This document shows, one piece after another, positions 49,973 to 61,100 of a stretch of DNA of 64,000 nt (the first letter of the stretch is position 1; each line of letters opens with the position of its first letter). The position numbers and the translations under genes are program-made. Location of the stretch: positions 1,116,001-1,180,000 of the forward strand of contig CM065647.1 in the NCBI GenBank assembly GCA_033220425.1. The letters are read 5' to 3'. The notes beneath the pieces are model-generated. The model made no database searches, had not been told where the DNA came from, and saw only the letters and a list, made by a program, of their open reading frames with translations. This DNA is from Lepraria neglecta (Eukaryota > Ascomycota > Lecanoromycetes > Lecanorales > Stereocaulaceae).

Positions 49973-50377
49973 TGTTACGAGCCAAGAACATGCCAGGAGG
50001 AACGCGCTGCGGGCGCACGAGGGAGCATGAGCTTGGTAGGGTCTGGTTCAGACGAATCGATGTTCGACTCGTTCAACTCGGATATGGTTCAGACGAATCG
50101 ATGTTCGACTCGTTTGAACATGGATGCTTGGCATGAATTTCCTATTGCTATATATAGGAGCACTTGCTCACCACTTGGAGCATCGTGCTTAACTTACTAT
50201 TCATTACTTACTATATACGATAGATCTCTTAGGCTAGGCACTGAATATATATTATCTAATCATATACTAGACCCGCTTAGTATCCATTGAAGCCTGCTTC
50301 ATACTCTTGCCCTGTTGTACCTCCATCCCTATTGAGAATCAATCCATATACGATACCGGTATATATAGTTCGTAATA
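49973..50377 (+). repeat. 3' LTR of element C, lightly mutated
   Basis: 405 bp, tgttacgagcc...cgtaata, with two 41-bp units at 50046 and 50087. Compared with the 5' LTR, it keeps C/G where the 5' copy has T/A at most differing sites (ggttcagacg versus agtttagacg). Confidence 0.92.
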
Positions 50378-50400
50378 CTATATATAAAAGGCTATAGTAA
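50378..50400 (+). pseudogene. Relic Z, last codons
   Basis: After the duplication the frame of Z continues (YKRL-stop, stop at 50395-50400), so Z ends right after the C insertion. Confidence 0.5.
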
Positions 50401-50644
50401 GTCGCTCGTTGAGATTAGTAAGTAGATATCACTATAGGCGATAATAATGACTTTAAATTACCGTTACCTCGAATATAAGTAGTACTAAATATTTATCGAT
50501 CTCTAGTATAATTATAATTACTATATATAATAAATATAAGCAGAGCAATTTTGCTTAGGCCAAGACTCCGGCCAAGCTGGGCCTAGATTCTATACTAGAA
50601 AGTTTATTCTCTCTAATAAGAATCTCTAACGAAACCGCATTTCC
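50401..50644. repeat. Array 5 and flanking non-coding DNA
   Basis: A short GC-rich run, gcttaggccaagactccggccaagctgggcc (about 50547-50577 with one gap), oriented like arrays 2 and 4, about 150 bp after the end of relic Z. The rest is AT-rich with no frame. Confidence 0.5.
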
Positions 50645-50697
50645 AGCTCGATTAGCTCGAGTAGCTCGAGTAGCTCGAGCAGCTCGACTAGCTCGGG
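50645..50697. repeat. 9-bp tandem repeat (agctcgagt)n
   Basis: About six consecutive units agctcgagt/agctcgact, hardly touched by RIP. Confidence 0.85.
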
Positions 50698-50821
50698 AAG
50701 CCCCTAGCTAGTTATATAGAGGCTCGACCAGCCCCTAGCTCCCGTGAGCTGGCACTTGGGCAGATCGGCCCCTCGCGCCCGAGGCTAGCCCCTTGGACCC
50801 TGAGCCGGTGCTCTCGACTTG
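50698..50821. other. GC-rich non-coding island
   Basis: About 120 bp, much richer in GC and CA/TG than anything nearby, with agctcccgtgagct and other short inverted motifs. It ends where truncated element B begins. No frame is evident. Confidence 0.5.
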
Positions 50822-52620
50822 CTAATGGTATTACTAGATACTTATAGTAGCTATATCTCGTCCGGAAGGCAGTTTTCTATTCTTCGCCCTCTTTTATCTT
50901 GATTAGGTTATATATACCTCTAAAATCCAGTTTAGTAAATATCTTTGCCTCCTCGAGCTAATCCTATAGTTCGCCGATATTAGGTAAAGGATATCTATTC
51001 TTGATTATAATATCGTTCAATTTTCGATAGTCGATATATAGCTATAAGCTTCTATCCTTCTTTAGTATAAAGAGGATTAGATAACCTACTAGTAATTTGG
51101 ATTCTTGAATAAATCCCTTTTTAAGGTTCTTATTAATATACCCGCGAAGTACCTTAAGCTCCTTTTCTAATAATATATAAATAGGTCTAAACGTTAGTTA
51201 CTTACTAGGTTTAAATTCGATTTTATAATCCTATAGCTAATACTTAGGTAATACTTCTATATTTATCTCTTTCTCGAATAAATATATCTATTTACTATAT
51301 TCCTAAGGGATAGAGAGTATATTAGTTCCTCTTATTACTCTTACTTTATTATTCTACTAACCTTTACTAGTAACTATAGAGTTAGACTACCCTTTAGTAT
51401 CGTCCTTATACGAAGTTAAGGTAATATACGCCTTAACTAGTCTTTAGTTCGACTTCTTATCTACTATTGTACGCTATTAATATATAGGTCCGACAAGTAA
51501 GTACCTGTAATCTTCACAGAAGATTACTATAAAAACGGCTATCTCTCGCTTATTTTATACTCGATTTAGAAAATTTAAGGGATATTAGAAAGTACTATAT
51601 TTATAGTATATTTAATATATATAAAGTTAAGCCCTAACCCTAATATATCGAAAGTTATTAAGGGTTAAATATCTAAGTACTCCGGAGGCACTTCGGGGGT
51701 GACTGTAGGGGTAGCTTCAGGGAACTCTACAGGTAAAAACATGTTTTTTAAGCTTTCCTTAGCAAAATCTTAGCCGAATTTCAAAATTCGAACGGTGTTA
51801 GAAAGCGCATGTTTGGTTCCAAAACTTATGAAATTATCTCGGTATTATATAACGTATATAGCGCGAGGCATTACTGCGAAGAAGTTGCAGTACGCATTCA
51901 ACTTTTAATGTTCCAGGGTCCGGGGGCGCCAAGCTCAATGCTTGGCGTTTGCCGAGCTCGCGCTGCCTGCAAAACATGGCGAAAACACTTCCTTTACGCA
52001 TAACTTTTGCGCAAATAGACCGATTTTGAAAATTTCGACGGTATTAGAAAGCGCATGCTTGGTTCCAAAACTTACGAAATCATCTCGATATCACATAATG
52101 TATGTGGCGCGGGGCATTACTGCGAAGAAGTTGCGAGGTGAATTCAACTTTTGGTAGTTGAAGGCGCTAGGCCGAAAAGCGTACTATCAGGGTTGAGGAA
52201 TATAGGGCCATTCTAATTGGCTGCAAGTGCGGAATACCCTCCGAATGTCGCGATATTCTATTATTAGAAGAAAGATATTAGTAATATAACTAAATCGCCT
52301 AATTTCGAGTACTCCTCTTATCTAATCGATTATTAGGTTATACTTCTTTAACCAAGGTATTTCTAAAATTATATAATAGATAGCTATTCTAATAACGTTA
52401 AAGGTAATCTCCTTATAGTAGTACTAAATTGTAATAGGTAACGAAAGTATCTCTTCGTCTACCTTTTCTATTGATAGTATTAACCTATTAGCTATCTAGA
52501 GGTTATACTACTATAACTTCTTTCGGGTTAGTATTCTAGTTATCTATACTAAATCTCGTGAAATGAACTTTCTAGTAGCTCTAGAATCTATTATCATAAC
52601 GGTCCGCTGTCTATTAATAA
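50822..52620 (-). pseudogene. Element B pol fragment (RT start and protease)
   Basis: The minus-strand relic matches A from about 4126 upwards: RT N-terminal part (50822-51487) and, beyond the foreign insert, the protease end with an I-D-S-R box near 52580. RIP stops are throughout. There is no catalytic YLDD box, because the truncation lies upstream of it. Confidence 0.75.
51488..52308. repeat. Low-RIP insert with a 246-bp-period direct repeat
   Basis: Unlike its surroundings it keeps many CA/TG. A block of about 115 bp beginning gaaagcgcatg (about 51795-51910) returns 246 bp later (about 52041-52155), mostly differing by transitions. The sequence gccctaaccctaa (51631-51643) resembles two telomere units. 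No TIR or target duplication was found at the borders. Two small open frames here overlap the repeat and are not credible genes. Confidence 0.65.
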
Positions 52621-52699
52621 TTACTAGTATCTTTATATATATATATCGTATTACGCGGAATATAGATATTATTTAGAGGTTAGCATATTAATATCCTTA

Positions 52700-54390
52700 T
52701 AGCTACTCCTACTACGAGGGATTACTCTTTTCCCTATACGAGGAGGAATTCTACAAGCTATTTCTTAAACTTATATTTCTTGTAGTTATTATATAAATAT
52801 ATATACTACTATTAGGTAGTACTAGTTTACTTCTAGACTCTAGTATCTTATTTAGTTTTAATAGTATATCTCTTCCTCATCTCTTTTATATAGGAAGTAG
52901 CTTAGTTATTACTTCCTTACTAGATACTAAGGGTATCTATTATCTTTATACTTATAGTACTAGTAATTACTATAGGATGATTTTATTAGAACTCCCAGCT
53001 CTTTTCTACGGTTAATTCTATAGTAGTTATAACTATTTTCTATATACTATCTCTAGTAGACTTTCTTATATTTAGGGTAGTAGTAGTTATACCTAAAGTC
53101 GGAGATACTAAAATCGTTCTAGAATTCTTTTAGTCTTTCTTCCTCTAAGTACTTCTATCTCTCCTTAGATATAGTAGATCTAGGTTCAAGTATTATTAGT
53201 AGTTCTCTTCTTTTAATTGTAACCTTCTATTCCGATTCTTCCTTATCCTAATCCTATTTAGACTACTTTCCCTAAGCGTTACTACTATCTCTAATATATA
53301 GCTTTCCTATCTAAGTATTGGCTTCGTTCGTAAAGCTATTGTTAGAGAATTCTTTATCTCCTAAGTTAGATTCTTTATCTAGTTACTAACTATAGACTTC
53401 GTTCTATATTAGTAAGATTCTACTAGAATTACTATCCTAGTCCTATACCTTCTCTAGTATATTTAGCTACTATTAATATACTATATTTTTCGACTTATAG
53501 TCTCTAGCGAAGTAGCCCGGTTTACTATAGCTATAATACGTAAGTATTTTCTTACCCTCGTGCTACTTCTTGCCCCTAGGCGATCCTTTGTAAGGTTTTT
53601 TACCCTTCCTTTCTATAGAGTCTAGTTCTATTAGTACTAGTCTATAGGGGTCGCGTTCTTTGTAACCGGGATAATAGCTTTTCAATTTAGTAAAAAGGCT
53701 TGAGTATCCTATTCCGCTAACTCCTCTATTATACCTCTTTTCTATAGTTCTTTTAAATAACTTATTATTAATTTCGATTACTTCTTTAATTAATTTATCG
53801 AGAGTATTAAGAATAATCCCTAACCTTATAAGCTCGTCCTTAATATTATCCTTTAGGCCTCTTTAGTATATAGTTATTAATATATTATTATCCTAGTTAG
53901 TCTTTACTACGTACTACTAAAACTAAGTTAAATATTCCGATATAAACTTCTTCTAAGTCAAGTACTAGATAGTTTATATTACTATATTAACCTTATTTAA
54001 GGGTCCGAATATACGGCGGATTTCAAGCCTAAACATCGCTATACTTTCTATCTATTATTTGATTTCTATATTATTATTATCCTCTAGCTCTTCTATATAT
54101 TTCTTTAGGAACGGATTAATCTACTTCTAGGCTCTTCTACGTAAGTAAGTAATAGCGAAGGTTAGATACCGCTAAATAGATATAAGGTCTCCCTAGAAGG
54201 CTAGGTATAGACTAACCTAAGATAACTATCCCTCGAGCTTATCTCTTTCTCTATAGTATAAATTAGACTAGGCTATCTTAATATACCTACTAGTTCCTTT
54301 ATTAATAGTTAGGCGTCTCTATTATTATCTACTCTCTTCTAAAGAGCTTAGGGTATTAGCTCTAGGGTCTCTTAGTAGTATACTTATCCT
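52700..54390 (-). pseudogene. Element B gag relic
   Basis: Minus-strand gag region colinear with A and D, with the degenerate zinc knuckle at about 53510-53545 (K-P-G-Y-F core, Cys to Tyr). No open frame. Confidence 0.7.
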
Positions 54391-54405
54391 TAAGGGTACT
54401 CAAAA

Positions 54406-54860
54406 TATTACAAACCGTATATACTAGTATCGTATTATAGATTGATTCTTAATAGGGATAGAGGTATAATTAGATAAGAGTATAAAGTAGGCTTCAAGTA
54501 ATACTAAGCGGGTCTAGTATATAATTAGATAATATATATTTAGTATCTAGCCTAAGAGATCTATTATATATAGTTTAGATACGAAGGTAAATTAAGTACA
54601 ATACTCTAAGTAGTAAGTAGTACTCCGTATATATAGATATACGAAATCCATGCCAAGTATTCTTGATCGTATTGATCGTACTACGCTTATTACGCTTATT
54701 ATTCATAATCGCTTTGATCGTACTACGCTTATTACGCTTATCGCTTTGCACGCCAAGTTTTTAGGGTCCTATCCGAGTCGAATACTAATTCGCCGACTCG
54801 GACTATAACGGGTACTACGCTCCTAAGACGTATCTCTAATTATATTTCCTAATCGTAATA
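54406..54860 (-). repeat. 5' LTR of element B
   Basis: 455 bp, tattacaaacc...cgtaata, with the family R/U5 part. Its U3 has short acgcttattacgctt repeats (about 54670-54750) in place of the 77-bp units of A. Confidence 0.88.
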
Positions 54861-55889
54861 AAACCCCTCTAGCCGCGACTCGACGTATCTTATCTATATA
54901 TATCCTCTCTATAAAATAATAGCCTATAGAATCTACTATTATTATTATATTTTATTCTATATCTCCTTATAAATATAAACCTCTAGCTAAGATATAGAAC
55001 TCTAAATAATACTATAATTATAATAAGAAAGGGTATTTTATTATAGACTACTCTAAGAAGAGGAAGGAGGCTATTTAAGGGATAGGGAATAAAGTAGATA
55101 AAGTAGAGTAGAAAGGATATAGTAATATTAATAAGATAGAAAGCTATTTGGAGTTAGAAAACTAGAAGTCTTTAGGGAAGTTACCCTTAAGGATCTACTA
55201 TTCTTATTATTAGTAGATATTTATAATCTATATAGAAGAAGATTATTTATATACTCTATTATATTATTTACTTAAGGAAAAGAATATTAATCTAAAGCCT
55301 TTACTAATACTAGTACTACTATATATTTATTTATTAATAAGAAAGAAGTATAACTCCTATCCGATTACCTTAATATTATCTCTATACCTCTCGCTAAACT
55401 ATATTACCTCTATAGCTATAATAGTAAGATATAGAAGAAATCTATTATCTATACTATCTACCTTTCTATAAAAGTCTATAATTATCTTAAGTTAACTATA
55501 CCTATACTTATTACTAATCTAGGTAACTAATATATTATCTTTAGTAAGTTATAGATAAATAAATATAAGGTCCTACTCGATATAGCGGATAACTATATTA
55601 TCTTCTTACCTAGTTACTATAATTATACTAGAGCTCTTTAGGCTCGCCTAAAGGCTTTAAAGAAACCTCTACTATTACTTCTATAGTCTAAAGAAAATAA
55701 AGTATTTAATATTACTAAGATTAGTACTACTATATTCTATATATATACTAGGAATTAAAAGAAGTATAATATCTAGTACTTCTCTATAATAATAGCTAAG
55801 ATAGAGAAGACTATCTAGGATAGATCTATACTAGACTAGATCTATAAGGTATTAGAAGTAATAGAGAGGATAATTAGGTAGAAGCTTCC
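54861..55889 (+). pseudogene. Element E: old Gypsy relic, gag/protease part
   Basis: A plus-strand relic with a lysine-rich region and then VLLDIADNYIIFLP (about 55570-55610), matching a retropepsin core (D-T-G with T to I and G to A). It stops at the cttcc duplication (55885-55889) of element D. The RT start continues after D at 63717. It is more diverged than A-D and a different family. Confidence 0.7.
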
Positions 55890-56320
55890 TATTACGATCA
55901 GGAAACATGATTAGGGATGCGCTCAAGGAGCGTAGCGCCCGTTATGGTTCGAGTCGACGAATTAGTATCCGACTCGGATAGACTCTAAAGGCTTGGCAAG
56001 CTAAGTAATAAGCGTAGTAAGCGCAATAAGCGCAGTACGATTAGTGCGATCAGTGCGATCAAGAATGCTTGGTATGGATTTCGTATATCTATATATACGG
56101 AGTACTACTTACTACTTAGAGTATCGTGCTCAACTTACTATTTAATTGTCTACTATATACGATAGATCTCTTAGGCTAGGTACTAAATATATATTATCTA
56201 ATTATATACTAGACCCGCTTAGTATTACTTGAAGCCTACTTTATACTCTTGTCTAGTAGTACCTCTATCCCTATTAAGAATCAATCTATAATATAATACT
56301 ATTACGTACGGTTCGTAATA
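55890..56320 (+). repeat. 5' LTR of element D
   Basis: 431 bp, tattacgatcagg...cgtaata. It holds tccgactcgga near 55962 and gcgatcagtgcgatc motifs as a single unit where A has two. Confidence 0.93.
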
Positions 56321-56379
56321 CTTTAAATACCTTTAAGGATAAGTACTATACTAAGAGACCCTAGGGCTAATACCCTAAG

Positions 56380-57515
56380 CTCCTTAGAAGGGAGCGGATA
56401 ATAATAATAGAGACGCCCGACTATTAATAAAGGAACTAGTAGATATATTAAGATAGCCTAGCTCGATTTATACTATAGAGAAAGAGATAAGCTCGAGGGA
56501 TAGCTATCTTAGATTGGTTTATACCTGGCTTTCTAGGGGGACTATATACCTACTTAGCGATATCTAACCTTCGCTATTACTTACTTACGTAGAAGAGCCT
56601 AGAAGTAGATTAATCCGTTCCTAAAGAAGTATATAGAAGAACTAGAGGACGACGATAATACGGAGATTAAGTAGTAGATAGAGAGTATAGCTATATTTAG
56701 ACTCGAAATCCGCCGTATATTCGGACTATCTAATAAGGTTAATATAGTAATACAAACTATCTAGTACTTAACTTAGAAGAAGTCTATATCGGAGTATTCG
56801 ACTTAGTTTTAATAGTATATAGCGAAGACTAACTAGGATAATAACGTATTAATAACTATATATCGAAGAGGTCTAAAGGATAATATTAAGGATAAACTTA
56901 TAAGGTTAGAGATTATCCTTAATACCCTTAATAAACTAATTAAAGAAGTAATCGAAATTAATAATAAGCTATTTAAAAGGACTATAGAGAAAAGGTATAA
57001 CGGAGGAGTCGATAGAATAGAATACTTAAGCTTTTTTACTAAATCGAAGAGCTATTACCTAGGATATAAAGAATATAACCCTTACGGACTAGTACTAATA
57101 GAACTATATTTTACGGAGAAGAAAGGTAAATAGGCCTTTAGAGGGCTAGCTAGGGGCAAGAAGCAGTAAGGGGGTAGAAAGAAAATACTTACGTATTATA
57201 GCTATAGTAAACCGGGCTACTTTACTAGAGACTATAAGTCGAAAAATATAGTATATCGATAGTAGCTAAACGTACTAGAAAAGGTACGAGACTAGGATAG
57301 TAATTCTAGCAGAATCTTACTAATATAGGACGAAGTCTATAGTTAGTAACTAGACGAGGGATCTAACTTAGGAGACGAGAAGTTCTCTAACGATAGCTTT
57401 ACGAATAAAGCTAATACTCGAATAGGAAAGCTATATATTAGAGATGGCAGCAGCGCTTAGGGAGAGTAACCCGAGTAGGATTAGGATAAGGAAGAATTAG
57501 AATAGGAGGTTATAA
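56380..57515 (+). pseudogene. Element D gag relic
   Basis: Plus-strand gag, colinear with C. The degenerate zinc knuckle at about 57190-57235 keeps K-P-G-Y-F, with all Cys changed to Tyr. The acidic tail is cut by the first MITE at the aa duplication (57514-57515) and resumes at 58132. Confidence 0.8.
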
Positions 57516-58131
57516 CATCGCGCTTTCCCAAAAGATTATATCATTAGCGTTATAGCTAGTTTTGCGCTATTAGCAGGCCGTATAGCGATTAGGGTCTGCA
57601 TCCCATGTCAATTACGGGCCGAGAAATCAGCAGGATTAGCAACTCCGGTTACTATTAGCAACTCCAAGGTAACCAAGCAGCACCCAAAAATCATCCCCGA
57701 AGACATGCGACCGCGCGCAATAATTACGATACTGCGACGCCGTAACTAAACCCCTAGGGTAGCTACGAATATCACCCCCGCGAGAATTTGGGCCCAATCG
57801 CACGATTCCGGGGTCCGTTTTCAGCTGGTGTTAATAGAGCTCTAGGGGAGTCGCTGCCGTCGATAGCGACGATTATAGAAAATCAACATTTTGCTTAGTT
57901 ATTAATCACGTGATTCGCTAAATGCTTGCTAATCCTGCTAATCCTGCTATTAGCAAGCCGGAGTTGCTAAATACGCTGAAATCGCGCTATTAGCGGGCGC
58001 TATTTGCTAATTACGCTGAAATCGACCTATTAGCGGGCGCTATTTACTGATCCTACTAATAGGCTAATCTCAGCCCTATCCGCGCGTCTAGCAAATTAGA
58101 AGTTCTTAGTAAGATTTGGGAAAGCGCGATG
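57516..58131. mobile_element. 616-bp MITE copy 1 (P1-derived)
   Basis: TIRs of 17 bp, catcgcgctttcccaaa, at both ends; duplication aa at 57514-57515 and 58132-58133, checked against the empty site in element B. Its left 165 bp match the right end of P1 (42842-43006, inverted). There is no coding capacity. The interior has repeated gctgatcctgctgat and gcgggcgctatttgct motifs. It is the more RIP-mutated of the two copies. Confidence 0.93.
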
Positions 58132-61100
58132 AATCAAAAGGAAAGAACTACCGATAGTACCCGAACCTAGATCTACTATATCTAAGGAGAGATAGGAATA
58201 CTTTGAGGAAGAAAGGCTAAAAGAATTCTAGAACGACTTTAGTATCTTAGACTTTAGGAGTAACTACTATTACCCTAAATACAAGGAAGTCTACTAGAGA
58301 TAGTATATAGAGAATAGTTACGACTATTATAGAATTAACCGTAGAAAGGAACTAGGAGTTCTAATAAAATTATCCTATAGTAATTACTAGTACTATAAAT
58401 ATAAGGATAATAGATATCCTTAGTACTTAGTAAGAAAATAATAACTAAGTTACTTTCCGCGTAAGAAGGACGAAGAAGAGGCTTACTATCGAAACTAAAT
58501 AAGATATTAGAGTCTAGAAGTAAACTAATACTATCTATAGTAATAGTACGTATATTTGCACGACGACTATAAGAAATACAAGTTCGAGAAATAACTTATA
58601 GGATTCCTCCCTATATAGAGAAAAGAGTAATCCCTTATAGTAGAGATAGCTATAAAGAGATTAATATATTAACCTCTAAATAATATTTATATTCCGCGCA
58701 ATACGATATATATATAAAGATACTAGTAATTATTAATAGATAGCGGACCGTTACGATAATAGACTCTAGAGCTACTAGAAACTTTATCTTACGAGATCTA
58801 GTATAGATAACTAGAATACTAACTCGAAAGAAGTTATAGTAGTATAACCTTTAGATAGCCGATAGGTTAATACTATTAATAGGAAAGGTAGATAAAGAGA
58901 TACTTTTATTACCTATTATAATTTAGCGCTACTATAAGGAGATTACCTTTAACGTTATTAGAATAGCTACCTATTATATAATTTTAGGAATATCTTAGTT
59001 AAAGAAGTATAACCTAATAATTAATTAGGCTCGAGGAGTACTCAAGATAGATTAGTTCGATAATATTACTAGAATTATACCTATATATTAGTAGCGTTTA
59101 ATAGTAGATAAGAAGTCGAACCGAAGATCGGTCGAGGTATATATTACCTTAGCTTTATATAAGGACGGTACTAAAAGGTAGTCTAACTCTATAGTTACTA
59201 GTAAAGGTTAGTAGGATAAAGAAGTAAGAGTTATAGAAGGAACTAATATACCCTCTATCCCTTAGGAATATAATAAATAGGTATACTTATTCGAGGAAGA
59301 GACGAATATAGAAGTATTATCTAGGTACTAGCTATATAATTATAAGATCGAACTTGAACCTAGTAAATAGCCGATATTTAGACCTATTTATATATTATTA
59401 GAAAAGGAACTTAAGGTACTTCGTAGATATATTAATAAGAACCTTAAAAAGGGATTTATTCGGGAATTTAAGTTACTAGTAGGTTACCTAATCCTCTTTA
59501 TACTAAAGAAGGATAGAAGCTTAAGACTATATATTAACTATTAAAAGTTAAATAATATTATAATCAAAAATAGATACTCTTTACCTAATATTGGCGAGCT
59601 ATAGAATCGGCTTAGGAAAGTAAAGATATTTACTAAACTAGATCTTAGAGGTATATATAATCTAATTTAGATAAAAGAAGGCGAAGAATAGAAAACTACC
59701 TTCTAAATAAGATATAGCTACTATAAGTATCTAGTAATACCGTTTAGACTTACTAACGTACTAGTAATCTACTAAGTACTTATTAATAATATTATACGAG
59801 TATACTTAGATCGAATAGCGATAGCGTATCTTAATAATATACTAATTTATTCTAAGAATAAGGAAGAATATATCGAGTATATATAGAATATCCTTAGATA
59901 CCTATTATAAGCGAAACTTCTCCTTAAACTAGAAAAGTGCGAATTTTATTAATAGTCGATAGAATTTCTAGGATTTATAGTTAGTATAGAAGGTATTAGT
60001 ATAAGCCTAGAGAAGATTAAAGCTATAGCGGAATAGTCTATACTATAAGACGTTAAAGTAGTATAAAGCTTCTTAGGGTTCGCTAACTTTAATAGGAAGT
60101 TTATCGAAGGCTACTTAAAGAAAGTACTATCTCTAATAGATATTATAAAAAAGGATATCGGATTTATATAGAGAAAAGACTAATAGAAATTATTTAATAT
60201 ATTAAAGAAAGTATATATAGATCTACTAGTACTCTATACCTTTTAGGCTAATAAACTAGCCTATATAGAAATAGATATCTCGGATCTTATAATTAGAGTA
60301 TATCTATATTAAATAAAAGACTAAAAGTAGTATCTAGTTACCTACTATTTAAGGAAGATATTAGTAGTAGAATAGAACTATAATATATATAATAAGGAAC
60401 TACTTACCGTGGTTTATATATTATAAAACTAGTAAGTATATATAGAGAGCTACTCGGATCTAACTATCTTTACGGATTATAAGAATCTTCTTAACTTTAT
60501 AATAATAAAGGAGCTAAATAGAAGATAAGTTCAATAGTTAGAACTATTAGGTTAATATAAGTTCAAGATAACCTATATTCTAGGAAAGGATAATAGTCGA
60601 GTAGATACCCTTAGTAGGCGATTAGACTATATAGAAGAAAAGAATATTATAGAATAACTAATCCTAAAGAAAGAAGCGGACGGATTATTAGTACTATACT
60701 AGGTATTAGCTATAACCCTTCGTATATTAGGACCTAATATAACTAATAAGATTGTAAAGGCCTATAATAATAATATATTTACAATAAATCTAAGGAAGGA
60801 TTAATAAGATTTAGTATTACTCGAATACTAGAATAAGACCTACTTACCTGATATATATATAGAAGAAGTAATTAGGGATTACTACGATAACCCTTTATAA
60901 GGTTACCTAGGAGTATCTAAGACTATAGAACTCCTAGGACGAGGATACGCAGCGCTAAGACTTCGAGCGTATATCGAATAGTATATTAAAGAATATATCG
61001 AGTACTAGTAGAATAAAGCTATACGATACGCTAAGTATAGATAAATATAGTTTACTCCTATACTAGAATTACTATAGAATAATATTATAATAGACTTTAT

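Larger units (their letters stand above)
43778..50377 (+). mobile_element. Element C: full-length chromodomain Ty3/Gypsy
   Basis: LTRs at 43778-44223 and 49973-50377 with a perfect 5-bp duplication ctata (43773-43777 and 50378-50382), in relic Z. Internal order is gag with zinc knuckle, protease, RT, RNase H, integrase, chromodomain, polypurine tract (about 49958-49970). It is the same family as A, B and D in coding sequence and R/U5, but with its own U3 repeats. The 5' LTR and internal part are strongly RIP-mutated; the last 600 bp much less so. Confidence 0.93.
50822..54860 (-). mobile_element. Element B: truncated chromodomain Gypsy, minus strand
   Basis: Colinear with the right half of element A: part of RT, protease, gag and 5' LTR on the minus strand. 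Left of 50822 the RT end, integrase and 3' LTR are missing. About 820 bp of unrelated DNA (51488-52308) replaces the stretch matching about 4785-4840 of A. No partner LTR is found. Confidence 0.85.

Noticed and set aside
49834-50290. Two overlapping open frames across the 3' end of element C
   Set aside because: They cross the polypurine tract and LTR border and owe their length to the lightly mutated 41-bp repeats; the 5' LTR has no counterpart.
51631-51643. Interstitial telomere
   Set aside because: Only two CCCTAA-like units, no longer tract; noted within the insert but not called as a telomere.
51809-52157. Two small overlapping plus-strand frames
   Set aside because: Both are products of the 246-bp-spaced repeat block, have no recognisable domain and overlap in different frames.
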